Source: Thiothrix sp. (GTDB lineage: Bacteria > Pseudomonadota > Gammaproteobacteria > Thiotrichales > Thiotrichaceae). Taken from it: 64,000 bases of DNA. Positions 43,827-56,962 of this stretch are shown here, one piece after another (position 1 is the first letter of the stretch; the number at the start of each line of letters is the position of its first letter). Made by a program: the position numbers and the translations under genes. The notes under the pieces were generated by a model. That model had not been told where the DNA came from. It ran no database searches and saw only the letters and a list, made by a program, of their open reading frames with translations. The DNA is taken from NCBI RefSeq assembly GCF_028714775.1, contig NZ_JAQTLS010000006.1:153831-217830 (forward strand), given 5' to 3'.

Positions 43827-45596
43827 ATGCGTAGCCATTATTGCGGGCAGGTGGATGAAGCCCTGCTGGATCAGCAAGTTACTTTGTGTGGATGGGTAAA
43901 CCGTCGCCGTGACCACGGTGGTGTCATTTTTATCGACTTGCGTGACCGGGAAGGTTTGGTGCAGGTCGTGTTTGACCCAGACCGCGCCGAAGTCTTTAAA
44001 ACCGCAGAACGCGCCCGTAATGAATACGTGCTGCAAGTCGTCGGCAAAGTTCGCCGCCGTCCAGCCGGAACCGAAAATGCCAACCTGCGCAGTGGGCAAA
44101 TCGAAATCCTTGGCCTTGAACTGAATGTATTGAACGCGGCTGAAACCCCGCCGTTCCAGTTGGATGAAGACAACGTTGGCGAAGAAACGCGCCTGACTTA
44201 CCGCTATATCGACTTGCGCCGCCCAGAAATGCAAAAGCGTCTGCAAACCCGTGCGAAAGTCACAGGTTTCCTGCGCCGTTTCCTCGAAGACAATGGCTTT
44301 CTCGACATCGAAACCCCGATGCTGACCAAAGCCACCCCAGAAGGTGCACGCGATTACCTCGTGCCTAGCCGCACGCATCCGGGTTCGTTCTTCGCCCTGC
44401 CCCAGTCTCCGCAATTGTTCAAACAGTTGCTGATGATGTCCGGCATGGATCGTTACTACCAGTTTGCGCGTTGCTTCCGTGACGAAGACTTACGTGCCGA
44501 CCGCCAGCCTGAATTCACCCAGTTGGATATTGAAACCTCCTTCATGGATGACAATGCCATCATGAGCTTGATGGAAGAAATGATGCGGGCGAATTTTAAG
44601 GAAACGCTGGGGGTTGAACTGCCAAACCCGTTCCCACGTATGCCTTACGCTGAAGCTATGCACCGCTTCGGTTCTGACAAGCCAGACATGCGCATTCCGC
44701 TGGAATTCGTCGAAGTTAGCGATTTGATGGCAAACGTCGAATTCAAGGTATTCTCTGCTCCAGCGAAAGACCCGGATAGCCGTGTGGTAGCCCTGCGCTT
44801 GCCAAACGGGAATGAACTGTCACGCAAAGAAATTGACGATTACACCGCTTTTGTTGGGCGTTATGGCGCGAAAGGTTTGGCCTACATCAAGGTCAATGAC
44901 GCTGCTGCCGGACGCGAAGGCTTGCAATCCCCTATCCTGAAATTCCTGCCGGATGAAACCGTCACTGGAATCATGGAACGCACCGGCGCACAAACCGGCG
45001 ACCTGATTTTCTTCGGTGCGGACAAATCCCGTGTGGTCAACGATGCCATCGGCGCATTGCGTGTGAAGCTCGGTCACGACCGTGGTTTGGCGCAAAGCGA
45101 ATGGGCAGCATTATGGGTGGTTGACTTCCCGATGTTCGAGTGGGACGAAAAAGACAAACGCTGGGTTGCCCTGCATCACCCATTCACTGCGCCTAAGGGC
45201 ACGCCGGAAGAACTGCTGGCGAATCCGGGAGAAGCCATTTCCATCGCTTACGACATGGTACTGAATGGTACGGAACTCGGCGGCGGTTCAGTGCGTATCC
45301 ACAACATGGAAATGCAGAAATCTGTGTTCAAACTGTTGGGGATTTCCGACGAAGAAGCCCAAGAGAAATTCGGCTTCTTGCTGAATGCGCTGAAATACGG
45401 TTGCCCACCGCACGGTGGTTTAGCCTTCGGCCTTGACCGCTTGATCATGCTGATGACGGGTAGCCAGTCAATCCGCGACGTAATGGCATTCCCGAAAACC
45501 CAGACTGCCGCTTGCCCACTGACCGACGCCCCAGCGGAAGTCAGCGCCAAGCAATTACGCGAATTAAACATCCGCGTGCAGTTGCCGCAGAAATAA
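43827..45596 (+). CDS. aspS: aspartyl-tRNA synthetase
   Basis: A 589-residue class II synthetase charging tRNA-Asp. The N-terminal OB-fold anticodon domain ([15 protein letters not shown]), motif 2 ([18 protein letters not shown]) and motif 3 ([13 protein letters not shown]) are intact, and the GAD insertion domain of bacterial AspRS is present. The ATG at 43827 gives the conserved MRSHYCG start after CAGGAA; an upstream ATG at 43806 would add 7 residues. A perfect hairpin follows. Confidence 0.97.
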   Translation: MRSHYCGQVDEALLDQQVTLCGWVNRRRDHGGVIFIDLRDREGLVQVVFDPDRAEVFKTAERARNEYVLQVVGKVRRRPAGTENANLRSGQIEILGLELNVLNAAETPPFQLDEDNVGEETRLTYRYIDLRRPEMQKRLQTRAKVTGFLRRFLEDNGFLDIETPMLTKATPEGARDYLVPSRTHPGSFFALPQSPQLFKQLLMMSGMDRYYQFARCFRDEDLRADRQPEFTQLDIETSFMDDNAIMSLMEEMMRANFKETLGVELPNPFPRMPYAEAMHRFGSDKPDMRIPLEFVEVSDLMANVEFKVFSAPAKDPDSRVVALRLPNGNELSRKEIDDYTAFVGRYGAKGLAYIKVNDAAAGREGLQSPILKFLPDETVTGIMERTGAQTGDLIFFGADKSRVVNDAIGALRVKLGHDRGLAQSEWAALWVVDFPMFEWDEKDKRWVALHHPFTAPKGTPEELLANPGEAISIAYDMVLNGTELGGGSVRIHNMEMQKSVFKLLGISDEEAQEKFGFLLNALKYGCPPHGGLAFGLDRLIMLMTGSQSIRDVMAFPKTQTAACPLTDAPAEVSAKQLRELNIRVQLPQK

Positions 45597-45602
45597 GCCC
45601 TT

Positions 45603-45631
45603 ACTCCCCTCTTCCATTGGTAGAGGGGAGT
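45603..45631. terminator. hairpin between convergent aspS and TPR gene
   Basis: ACTCCCCTCT (45603-45612) pairs perfectly with AGAGGGGAGT (45622-45631), loop 9 nt, just after aspS and 11 bp before the end of the minus-strand gene. Without a T-tract its terminator role is likely but not certain. Confidence 0.6.
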
Positions 45632-45641
45632 TGGAGACTTC

Positions 45642-46598
45642 CTACCTTATCGCACAAAGCGCTGGCGGTATGCCATTTGGGAATTGCGCATCAATGGATT
45701 TAAGCAGGTTAGCTTGGGTTGCCGAAAGAGGGACTCTCGCCTGTAGTTTTTGCAATATTTTCAATGACCTTACCAAGTACTCGGCTTTCCGCTCTTGATC
45801 AAGCCCTAGCAGGTTTTGGTTAAATGCCAGTGCACTTTGATGCCACTTTTGTTCATTTTGAACGTCACCAATACCTGAATACAAATCTCCCAACATATTG
45901 TAATTTACTGATAAATCACGCAATAGGCCGATATTGTTAGGGTTGCGTTCCAATAGCTTCTCGCTAATGGGTAATGCTTTGAGGTAAATGTCTATCGCAG
46001 GTTTTAATTCACCGAGAGTAGCATACAAATTGCCCATTTTGTTGTAGCTCACGGATAATTCCCTTTGCACACCAACATCTTCCGGCAACAATGCTTGCAA
46101 GCGCTCAGTGATACCAAACGAACGCTCATACCATACCAGTGCTTCGCGGGTATCCTTCTGTTCTAGGTAGAAATCACCAATCCGTTCATAACCCATGGGC
46201 AAATCACGTAAACGTTCAGGCTGCGTTGGTGCTGCATCTAAAAGCTTTTCGCTGATTGTCACGGAGCTCTTGTAGGCTTGTAACGCATTGTCAGGCTCCC
46301 CTTTGAGCTTGTGCATGTCGCCGATCTTGATGTAACTCACGCTCAAATCGCGTTGCAGTACTTCACTGCTGGAATCCGCCTCGGCAAGCTGCTTCAGCTT
46401 AGCATTCTCAGCAAAATACTCATCCACAACTTGTTTGGCAGGCAATCTGATTGCACAGACGGACGGTGGTGGAATAATCGCCGACGCAATGCCCGGTAAG
46501 GTAGCCAATGTCATAGCGACCAACATTTTCACCAGTTGTTTGCGCAGTAGCTTAGGGGGATTCTCGAAACCCCTCAATGAAAGGGATATGTCGTCCAT
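45642..46598 (-). CDS. TPR-repeat protein, probably exported
   Basis: 318 residues from the ATG at 46598 (an upstream in-frame start at 46646 is less likely). The N-terminus has a basic region and a hydrophobic segment (VKMLVAMTLATLPGIASA) that looks like a signal anchor or peptide. The rest is a TPR array of about five units (DLSVSYIKIGDMHKLKGEP..., LSVSYNKMGNLYATLGELK...) of the kinesin-light-chain-like type. PPSVCAIR appears after the signal and PPALCAIR at the very end. Function unknown. Confidence 0.75.
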   Translation of the reverse strand: MDDISLSLRGFENPPKLLRKQLVKMLVAMTLATLPGIASAIIPPPSVCAIRLPAKQVVDEYFAENAKLKQLAEADSSSEVLQRDLSVSYIKIGDMHKLKGEPDNALQAYKSSVTISEKLLDAAPTQPERLRDLPMGYERIGDFYLEQKDTREALVWYERSFGITERLQALLPEDVGVQRELSVSYNKMGNLYATLGELKPAIDIYLKALPISEKLLERNPNNIGLLRDLSVNYNMLGDLYSGIGDVQNEQKWHQSALAFNQNLLGLDQERKAEYLVRSLKILQKLQARVPLSATQANLLKSIDAQFPNGIPPALCAIR

Positions 46599-46702
46599 AA
46601 AATACACCTCAATGTAGGGGGTAACACTCAAATACACACTATCCAAAGTATAGCCAACAATATGGGCAATGCTCTGTCAAAGGTAAATTTTTGAACGATT
46701 CA

Positions 46703-48213
46703 AATTTATTTTTAATAACGTATAAACGTAATTAGTATTAATTACTTGTTAATCATATAGATAGTATGATTTATATGCTACATATGTAAACGTATTTTAG
46801 ATATTAACAAGTTCAAACACCGTCGCAGGCTTACCATTTCTCCCATCAGCACGTTGGCGTACAGTACGCTTGATCCTTCCCTGTGTTTCCAGTGACTTGA
46901 GTAAGGTATTCATCGCTGCTGACTTAATGTTTTGCTGGAACACATTCACCCTGATCTGCGTTGTGGTCATCCCACCGTGTTTACGCAGTGCAACCAGAAT
47001 CTTGTTGGCCTCTTCGTTCTGTTCACCTTCAAAGATGTAAGCAACGCTGCCGAGGCAATAATCCCAGACGTGTGCTGCTGCACGTAAATGTTGCGGCGTA
47101 ACTTGATCGGTACAGTCCAGCAAGGCAAACACGCAGGCTATCCGTAACACTTGGACACGTGCACGCTCAGACATCGGGGAATTGGCCTTCGCCAAGGAAA
47201 TCGCCAGTGTTCCCCACAGTTCCAAGGATTCTGCGGTGAGGCTCAGTTCATTGGTTTCGGCAGAAAACTGGATGGCTTTGGCAATGGCATCGGCGTAATG
47301 CAACATTTTCGCCACTGGAATGCTTTCGGGAATCGCCACGATCTTAGGACGGCGCACGCATACCCATAAGATGCGGCTCGCTAATGCGCTGGCGTATTCG
47401 CTTTGCTCCAGCCGTTTTATCAGCTCCTCGTAGGTAATGTGGGCAACAAAGCAAACGTGTGCATCGGTGACGGTAACGCGGTTACTTTTGGTCATCGGGG
47501 AAAAGTTACCCGAATCCCAAAAACGGCGGATCGCGGCGGAAACGGTATTGCCTTCACGGCGTGCAGCTTGCAAGACGGCGGCAAACTCCTCTTCCAGAAT
47601 CATCAGGCGCTTATCGCTGACACCCTTGTCTGTGGCGTTGCCATCCTCATCTTCCGTATCGGCGGGATCACGGACAGCCCACGCTAGCCCTTCCCCGCTG
47701 GACATCGGGCCATCGCGGTACGATGCTGGCGGCAAGCCGATTTTACGCAGTTGCACATTCACGTATTCCAACATCAGTTTCCTGACCGGAGCGGCGGCTG
47801 TCCCCTTCCCGCCACCGGCAGAACTCGCGGTTACGCTGAATAAACGCGGCGGTGCTTCCACATCCCCCAAACGCAATACGGCTTTATTGCCGAAATAAGC
47901 GCCTGCCCATGTCAACAAATGGGTCAGCACACCAATCGGATCGGCTTCAGACTTTTCGCAGGCTTCTTGGGCAAAACGTCCAGCAATGCCGTAATAGCAG
48001 CCAGCATGGGGAACCGGAAATTCGGATGGGACTTCTTCGACTTCAATCGTGTTGTAGCTTCCTACGTCACGCAGTTTGACGACATTGCTCATGGGTAGTG
48101 TTCCCTGAATGATTAACTAAGAACGTATAAACACGTCTAACTATTTTTAGTATAACTTATTGTTAATAAAGTAAATATTTTTATTTACTTAAATACGTTA
48201 TTAAAAATAAATT
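46703..48213. mobile_element. candidate 1.5-kb cassette with 21-bp inverted repeats
   Basis: A 21-bp sequence at 46703-46723 (AATTTATTTTTAATAACG plus TAT) recurs as its exact reverse complement at 48193-48213. Between them lies one gene of DUF3987 type. AACGTATAAAC also recurs directly at 46718-46728 and 48122-48132. The flanks are very AT-rich, unlike the neighbouring genes. No transposase is present, and no target duplication is obvious, so mobility would have to come from elsewhere. Confidence 0.5.
46797..48092 (-). CDS. DUF3987-type protein (primase/helicase-associated)
   Basis: 431 residues. TASSAGGGKGTAAAPV (residues about 88-103) is a P-loop-like segment and MILEEEFAAVLQAARREGN (about 164-182) a Walker B-like one, with the rest matching my recollection of DUF3987 proteins found in phages and plasmids as part of primase-helicase proteins. 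A winged-helix-like C-terminus follows (GGMTTTQIRVNVFQQNIKSAAMNTLLKSL). It stands alone between AT-rich repeats, with no other replication gene nearby. A role in replicating a mobile element is inferred. Confidence 0.7.
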   Translation of the reverse strand: MSNVVKLRDVGSYNTIEVEEVPSEFPVPHAGCYYGIAGRFAQEACEKSEADPIGVLTHLLTWAGAYFGNKAVLRLGDVEAPPRLFSVTASSAGGGKGTAAAPVRKLMLEYVNVQLRKIGLPPASYRDGPMSSGEGLAWAVRDPADTEDEDGNATDKGVSDKRLMILEEEFAAVLQAARREGNTVSAAIRRFWDSGNFSPMTKSNRVTVTDAHVCFVAHITYEELIKRLEQSEYASALASRILWVCVRRPKIVAIPESIPVAKMLHYADAIAKAIQFSAETNELSLTAESLELWGTLAISLAKANSPMSERARVQVLRIACVFALLDCTDQVTPQHLRAAAHVWDYCLGSVAYIFEGEQNEEANKILVALRKHGGMTTTQIRVNVFQQNIKSAAMNTLLKSLETQGRIKRTVRQRADGRNGKPATVFELVNI

Positions 48214-48288
48214 GTATTTGTACAAACCTCCCACTTCTTCCCCGTTATCTGAGAAAGAAGCAGAAAAATCCCCAATAGGTTGATTTCC

Positions 48289-50430
48289 TTACTTGTGTTT
48301 GATCAACCAACAGCCGTGAATCTTTGGATCACGCTCAAAATCGGGCGGTAAGGACTGTATCCGGTAGTCCTGCACCTGATATTTTTCCGTTACGGCTGGG
48401 TCAAGTTTGAACTTGCGGAAGTTGTTGGAAAATACTAGCGTCCCATCTGCAGCGAGTACCCGCATGGCATCATCAATCAACCCCACATGGTCACGTTGCA
48501 CATCAAAGGTGTCCTGCATCCGCTTGGAATTGCTGAACGTGGGTGGATCAAGGAAGATCAGGTCGTAAAATTCGTCGCAGTCGTACAGCCAATCCAGCAC
48601 ATTGGCTTGGATGAAACGGTAGCGCCGGTAAGGGTCATGACGGAAACCGTTGAGGGCGAAATTGGCTTGCGCCCACTCCAGATAGGTGGCGGACATATCC
48701 ACGCTATCCACCCTGCTCGCACCGCCAACGGCTGCATGGACGCTGGCAGTGCCCGTGTAGCAAAACAGGTTCAGCACTTTTTTCTCGCGTGAATGCTGTT
48801 GCAGCCAATAGCGCATTGGGCGGTGATCAAGGAATAACCCAGTATCGAGGTAATCCGTCAGGTTAACCTTAAAATGCACGCCGTTTTCGGTGATAGTCAG
48901 CGCTTGTTCCGCCCTGCCCTGTTTTTCATACTGGCTTTTGCCTTTCTGCTGTTTGCGCTGTTTCAGGACGATGTGGCGAGGATCAACGTCCAGCACTTCC
49001 GGCAAGGTCATTAACGCCTGTTCCAACCGCAGTTTGGCGTTTTTCTCGTCAATTGTTCTGGGTGGCGCGTATTCCTGTACGTGCAACCAGTCAGCGTAAC
49101 GGTCAACGGCAATCGAGTATTCGGGGATGTCAGCGTCGTATACGCGATAGGCATTACTCTGCCCCGACTTGATAAATGGCTTTAACTTACGCAGGTTTTT
49201 GCTGATACGGTTGGCGAGATCGTCAGAAATCAGTACAGTGGGGCATTCTTTTTGGCGCAGATGCTCGAACGTATAGAGTTTGCATTCGGTTTCGCCATTC
49301 AGCAGGCGGTATTCTTTGCTGTAGAACAGGTTAGTCAGTGGCACGGGGGCTTGTGCATCGGCAAATAGTGCACCGCGATAGCCGCTGGGTAAACTCGCCA
49401 TCCAATTTCCCAGTGCATTGTAAAGCGGGCGTAGGGCAACTGAAGTGTCGCCTTCTGCATACGGCGGGCTGCTGATGACTAAGCCTGTTGCAGCCGGGGA
49501 AGCTTCCGGCATGGTGTTGAGGTCGCATTGCGTCCAACGTGCGGCAGGCAAGTCAATAGAACGCCAGTCTGCACGCGCTGCGATCATTTCCGCAGGGTTA
49601 GGGTCGTTACCCCAAAAAGCGAAACGCGTTTCGTTGGCTAATCCGGTGGCTTGGCGTTGTTTGGCTTCTTCCAGTAGGGTATCCCACAATCCGGTATCGT
49701 GACCTAACCAACGTTCTGCAACCGTATGTTCGCGCAACAGGCCGGGGGCAATGTCCAGCGCCATCAATGCACCTTCGATCAACAATGTGCCTGCGCCGCA
49801 CAGCGGGTCGAACAGGGCAATACTTTGCGCGTTACTGGCGACCATTTCAGGCCATCCGCTACGGATCAACACTGCTGCCGCCAAATTTTCGCGGATCGGT
49901 GCGTGGCTATCCGCTTGCCGGTAGCCACGTTGATGCAGGCTTTGCTGGTTGAGTTCGATGCCGATGCTGGCATTGCCTTTGTGCAGGTTAACCACCACCA
50001 CAATATCCGGCTCATTGCTGACGCTGGGGCGGATACCGTCACGCGCCGTAAAGTAATCCGCAATCTGGTCTTTCACCCATTGCGCACCGAACTGGGTGTT
50101 GCGGATGTCATCGTTGAGGCCAAAGAAACGTACTTTTAGTGTACCATCAGCGCGGAGGTGTTCTTGCCAAGGGATGGTATTAATGAGGGTGCGTAATTCT
50201 TCTTGGTCTTTGCCGAAACCTTCCGCCAATTGCAAAGTAGCGCGGGAAGCCAAACGGCTCCACAACATCGCCCGGTAGCCGAAAGCCAAATCACCTATCG
50301 CTTGCACACCGGCATGACCGATTTTCACCTGTTGCGCACCGCAATGGCTCAGCTCGTTGGCGAGCAATGGCTCAATAAATTGGGGGCAGGCGAAAAACCA
50401 CTGCAAAGGCGTCACGTTATCTGGCTGCAT
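48289..50430 (-). CDS. rlmKL: bifunctional 23S rRNA methyltransferase RlmK/RlmL
   Basis: A 713-residue fusion that makes m2G2445 (RlmL, N-terminal half) and m7G2069 (RlmK, C-terminal half) in 23S rRNA. A THUMP domain (about residues 50-160) is followed by the RlmL domain with FDPLCGAGTLLIEG and a motif IV reading SSPPYAEG, then the RlmK domain with NLFCYTGTASVHAAVGGA and FLDPPTFSNSK. E. coli RlmL has NPPYGER in motif IV, so this copy is a variant. The ATG at 50430 is chosen over TTG at 50454. Confidence 0.92.
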   Translation of the reverse strand: MQPDNVTPLQWFFACPQFIEPLLANELSHCGAQQVKIGHAGVQAIGDLAFGYRAMLWSRLASRATLQLAEGFGKDQEELRTLINTIPWQEHLRADGTLKVRFFGLNDDIRNTQFGAQWVKDQIADYFTARDGIRPSVSNEPDIVVVVNLHKGNASIGIELNQQSLHQRGYRQADSHAPIRENLAAAVLIRSGWPEMVASNAQSIALFDPLCGAGTLLIEGALMALDIAPGLLREHTVAERWLGHDTGLWDTLLEEAKQRQATGLANETRFAFWGNDPNPAEMIAARADWRSIDLPAARWTQCDLNTMPEASPAATGLVISSPPYAEGDTSVALRPLYNALGNWMASLPSGYRGALFADAQAPVPLTNLFYSKEYRLLNGETECKLYTFEHLRQKECPTVLISDDLANRISKNLRKLKPFIKSGQSNAYRVYDADIPEYSIAVDRYADWLHVQEYAPPRTIDEKNAKLRLEQALMTLPEVLDVDPRHIVLKQRKQQKGKSQYEKQGRAEQALTITENGVHFKVNLTDYLDTGLFLDHRPMRYWLQQHSREKKVLNLFCYTGTASVHAAVGGASRVDSVDMSATYLEWAQANFALNGFRHDPYRRYRFIQANVLDWLYDCDEFYDLIFLDPPTFSNSKRMQDTFDVQRDHVGLIDDAMRVLAADGTLVFSNNFRKFKLDPAVTEKYQVQDYRIQSLPPDFERDPKIHGCWLIKHK

Positions 50431-50523
50431 GTCGTTGACCGGGTAAGAGGGCAAAACGGGATTCTACCCCAACCACACAAATATTGGGTAGAATACCCCG
50501 TTTCGTCCCAGAGGATAATCACA

Positions 50524-52096
<1,573 letters not shown>

Positions 52097-52169
52097 CTTG
52101 AATTGTCGCAGCCTGCCCTTATATCCAAGGCTGTGTATTTAAAATGATTATCCGAGTAAAGATACCCCT

Positions 52170-52805
52170 GTGGAAGCCAATACCCGAAACCGTACTATCG
52201 CCCTTGCTGCCCTATTCCAATGCGTGGAAGGTGTTCTCCAGATCGCCACGCGCGGAAACGTGGACAACGAACTGCTGGACAGTTGCATCAACAGCATCTT
52301 AACCGAAGATAGCAGTTCCCCCGAAGCCCTGTACGGCGGTGTAGGCAACCTAAAAACCGGGCTGCGTGTGTTGATGCACCAGTTGGGTTCTGGCAACCTT
52401 GCCCCGGATGGTAAACCCAAAAACATCGAAGCCACCCGCTACGCAGTCAACCTGTTGTACTTGGAAAAGAAGCTAGCGAACGATCAGGATACTTTCGGTA
52501 AATTGTTAGGCAGCATTGAGAGCGCCCAGCAACAGCTTGATTTCTTTGCCATGACGCACCCCAATATGATCGCTCGCTTGGGGGAAATCTACAGTAACAC
52601 CATCAGTAAACTCGGCCCCCGCATCATGATCAAAGGCGACCAAGGCCACCTTTCCAACCCCGATAATGCCGCGAAAATCCGTGCTTTGTTGCTAGCGGGT
52701 GTGCGTGCTGCACTGCTGTGGCGGCAAGCGGGTGGAAGCCGCTGGAAACTGATTTTCTCACGCGGCTCCATGCAACAAGAAGCACAAAGTTTATTAAAAG
52801 CCTAA
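52170..52805 (+). CDS. hflD: HflD, membrane-associated lysogenization regulator homologue
   Basis: A 211-residue all-helical protein starting with GTG at 52170; an ATG at 52144 is out of frame. In E. coli HflD binds phage lambda CII and is peripheral to the membrane; its host role is unclear. [44 protein letters not shown] and [16 protein letters not shown] match the family. It overlaps the end of the convergent pyrF gene by 12 bp. Confidence 0.93.
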   Translation: MEANTRNRTIALAALFQCVEGVLQIATRGNVDNELLDSCINSILTEDSSSPEALYGGVGNLKTGLRVLMHQLGSGNLAPDGKPKNIEATRYAVNLLYLEKKLANDQDTFGKLLGSIESAQQQLDFFAMTHPNMIARLGEIYSNTISKLGPRIMIKGDQGHLSNPDNAAKIRALLLAGVRAALLWRQAGGSRWKLIFSRGSMQQEAQSLLKA

Positions 52806-53486
52806 GTTAGCGTTGATCTGTGCAATAACTGCCAGTGGATTAGGTGCTTGGGTAATCGGCCTGCCCACCACCACGTAACTGACACCTGCTTCCCGCGCTT
52901 GAACCGGCGTCATTACCCGCGATTGGTCGCCTTGGTCACTGCCTGCAGGACGGATACCCGGCGTTACTAACAGGAAATCTTGCCCCAACGCTGCCCGTAG
53001 CATCGCAGCTTCTTGCGCAGAACAGACGACCCCATCCAAGCCACTGCTTGCTGCCAATTGCGCCAGATGTTGCACCTGCTGCATTGGCTCTGCTGCCACA
53101 CCTGTACTTTGCAATTGCGCCTTATCCATTGAGGTCAGCACGGTAACGGCAATCAATTTTGGGGGATTGGCAACGTCCTGCAAGGCTTCCCGTGCTGCTG
53201 CCATCATTTTAGCCCCACCCACGGCATGGACGTTGATCATCCACACGCCCAGCCCTGCTGCCGCTTTACACGCCGATGCCACGGTATTGGGGATGTCGTG
53301 GAATTTCAGGTCAAGGAATACGTCAAACCCGCGCTGCACCAGTTGGCGTACAAATTCAGGCCCCGCAGCGACAAACAACTCAAAGCCCACCTTAAGTTTG
53401 CATTGTGCAGGGGCAAGCGGTTCCACAAACGCAAGTGCCTGTTCGGCAGTCCCAAAATCAAGGGCAATAATCAAACGGCTAGACAT
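52794..53486 (-). CDS. pyrF: orotidine 5'-phosphate decarboxylase
   Basis: Last step of UMP synthesis. The 230-residue TIM barrel shows [16 protein letters not shown], the catalytic [13 protein letters not shown] (Asp-Lys-x-x-Asp variant) and VTPGIRP plus [10 protein letters not shown] in the phosphate site. It lies 19 bp downstream of lapB on the same strand, as in E. coli (lapB-pyrF), so the two are probably co-transcribed. Confidence 0.96.
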   Translation of the reverse strand: MSSRLIIALDFGTAEQALAFVEPLAPAQCKLKVGFELFVAAGPEFVRQLVQRGFDVFLDLKFHDIPNTVASACKAAAGLGVWMINVHAVGGAKMMAAAREALQDVANPPKLIAVTVLTSMDKAQLQSTGVAAEPMQQVQHLAQLAASSGLDGVVCSAQEAAMLRAALGQDFLLVTPGIRPAGSDQGDQSRVMTPVQAREAGVSYVVVGRPITQAPNPLAVIAQINANLGF

Positions 53487-53504
53487 ACGCGATCCCGAAA
53501 AAAG

Positions 53505-54653
53505 TTAAACATTGCTGACCGTATCCCACTGATGGCAGGCCGGGCAGCGCCATAAATAGTCGTGCATTTTATACCCGCAATGGCTGCACTGGAACTCTGG
53601 CTGATTCGCCGCCAAGCGCTGCAAGGCGGTTTGTATCTGGGTGATTTCACAAGCCCCTTGGTCTTTCCACAAGGAAGACAGCACTTCAGTGGAATAAGCC
53701 AAGGTGTTGAGCGTCGGTTTGCCTTTCAGCAAATGCTCTTCCACTTGCGTGTGCATATCCGTCAATTTACCGAGCTTACGCGCCAATTGCAGCAGGTAGG
53801 CAAACAAGCGCACATCCTGTGTTTTTGCGAAAGCCTGCTGGGTAAACAGGTATAGACTTTCCAGTTCATCTTTCTCGGGGAAGTTATTGATTAATTGGCT
53901 AAATAGCATTCCCATCAGGCGTGTATCCTGAAGGATAGCCTTCTGGTACGTCGCTAATGCCTCTTTGCGTTGCCCGCGTGCGAATGCCAAATCGCCTCTC
54001 AATACCTGTATGCGCGAAGAGCCGGGATGAACTTTAGCGGCTTGTTTGATGGTTTCTTCCACGCGGAACAAATTGTTTTTCTGTAATTCCTGCGTTGCCA
54101 GCTCACAGTAATAGTGGGCAATCAAACGGCTGTGGTCAGTCTTTCCACGTTGTTGGGCGCATTGGCTGATTTCGATAGCTTTGTCCCACTCATGCAATTG
54201 CTCGTAAATGTTGCGCAATGGCTCGCAAGCATCCGAACTTTTAGGATCATCTTTGAGTAATTCGCTGAACACACTTTCTGCCCGATCCAACATTCCGGCG
54301 GAGAAAAAGTCTTCGCCCAAGGCCAGCATCGCAGAAGTACGTTGGGTTTTACTTAAATCAGGACGTGCCACCAGGTTTTGGTGTACCCGCAACGCACGGG
54401 TGACTTCCCCCCGGTTACGAAATAAGTTGCCCAACAGCAAAAATGTATCGGCAGTGTATTCGTCAATTTCTGGGTAATTAAGGAATACGTCCAACGCCTT
54501 ATCCGGCTGTTCGCTCAGCAAGTAGTTAATACCGCGCACAAAATGCACGGAAATTTGCTTACGCTTTTCTTGGCGCTCTTTGTAGCGTTTACGTGCAGCC
54601 TGCCAACCTGAGTAAAAGGCCAGCGGTAGTAATAAGAACAGTATTTCTTGCAT
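53505..54653 (-). CDS. lapB: lipopolysaccharide assembly protein LapB
   Basis: A 382-residue inner-membrane-anchored protein regulating LpxC degradation and LPS assembly. An N-terminal hydrophobic anchor (ILFLLLPLAFYSGWQAA) is followed by a TPR array (about residues 30-345) and a rubredoxin-type zinc domain (CSHCGYKMHDYLWRCPAC, about 355-375). It precedes pyrF and follows ihfB, as in E. coli. Confidence 0.94.
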   Translation of the reverse strand: MQEILFLLLPLAFYSGWQAARKRYKERQEKRKQISVHFVRGINYLLSEQPDKALDVFLNYPEIDEYTADTFLLLGNLFRNRGEVTRALRVHQNLVARPDLSKTQRTSAMLALGEDFFSAGMLDRAESVFSELLKDDPKSSDACEPLRNIYEQLHEWDKAIEISQCAQQRGKTDHSRLIAHYYCELATQELQKNNLFRVEETIKQAAKVHPGSSRIQVLRGDLAFARGQRKEALATYQKAILQDTRLMGMLFSQLINNFPEKDELESLYLFTQQAFAKTQDVRLFAYLLQLARKLGKLTDMHTQVEEHLLKGKPTLNTLAYSTEVLSSLWKDQGACEITQIQTALQRLAANQPEFQCSHCGYKMHDYLWRCPACHQWDTVSNV

Positions 54654-54666
54654 AACCTTTCAGACA

Positions 54667-54693
54667 TAAAAAGGGAGGCAACGCGCCCCCCTT
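54667..54693 (-). terminator. hairpin downstream of ihfB
   Basis: On the minus strand, AAGGGGGGC (54693-54685) pairs with GCCTCCCTT (54679-54671), followed by TTTA. It ends the ihfB transcript and lies 14 bp before lapB. Confidence 0.6.
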
Positions 54694-54724
54694 AGTTCAT
54701 TTGGATAACGAAACACACCTAAAG

Positions 54725-55030
54725 CTAATCCTGAATCGGATATTGCTCCCGTGATTCGTTCACCCGCTCGCGCAATTCCTTGCCCGGCTTAAAATGCGGG
54801 ACGTGTTTAGGTGGCAATTCCACCTGATCCCCTGTTTTGGGATTACGCCCCTTCCGCGCAGAACGGTGATGCAGCGAAAAACTGCCGAAACCACGGACTT
54901 CAATACGTCCGCCATCCGACAGGGTGTCGCTCATCTTGTCCAACAATAGCTTGACGGACGATTCTACATCCCGGCTACTGAGGTGGCTTTGTTTGCGCGA
55001 CAGAATATCAATGATTTCAGATTTGGTCAT
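54725..55030 (-). CDS. ihfB: integration host factor subunit beta
   Basis: A 101-residue nucleoid protein that bends DNA by about 180 degrees as a dimer with Ihf[11 protein letters not shown]..., [15 protein letters not shown] and RKGRNPKTG are diagnostic; the Pro at the tip of the beta arm is in [13 protein letters not shown]. Start at 55030 (upstream in-frame ATG at 55039 adds three residues). It follows rpsA on the same strand with a 135-bp gap, the usual rpsA-ihfB order. Confidence 0.96.
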   Translation of the reverse strand: MTKSEIIDILSRKQSHLSSRDVESSVKLLLDKMSDTLSDGGRIEVRGFGSFSLHHRSARKGRNPKTGDQVELPPKHVPHFKPGKELRERVNESREQYPIQD

Positions 55031-55173
55031 CCTTTCCACTCCTGAACAAGCGATGGGGCATTCATTAATCGTTGTTGCAGCTTCGGATTTTTGAAAGTAT
55101 CGCGGGCTTTATGACCCGCAATACCAAAAACTATAGACCATCCTTGGCCTGTTTGTCGTCCTGAAGGCGGATA

Positions 55174-56841
<1,668 letters not shown>

Positions 56842-56900
56842 GGAAAAAAATACCTGTAAATATCAATGTTATCGCCAAGGCATCCTGCTATGACGGGTAA

Positions 56901-56932
56901 AACGCAAAAAGCCCCGACTGCCTGTCAGGGCT
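56901..56932 (-). terminator. rho-independent terminator after cmk
   Basis: On the minus strand AGCCCTGAC (56932-56924) pairs with GTCGGGGCT (56918-56910), one G-T wobble, followed by TTTTT. It separates cmk from rpsA, which then needs its own promoter. Confidence 0.8.
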
Positions 56933-56962
56933 ACCTACAAATTTATTAATCCAAACAAATGC

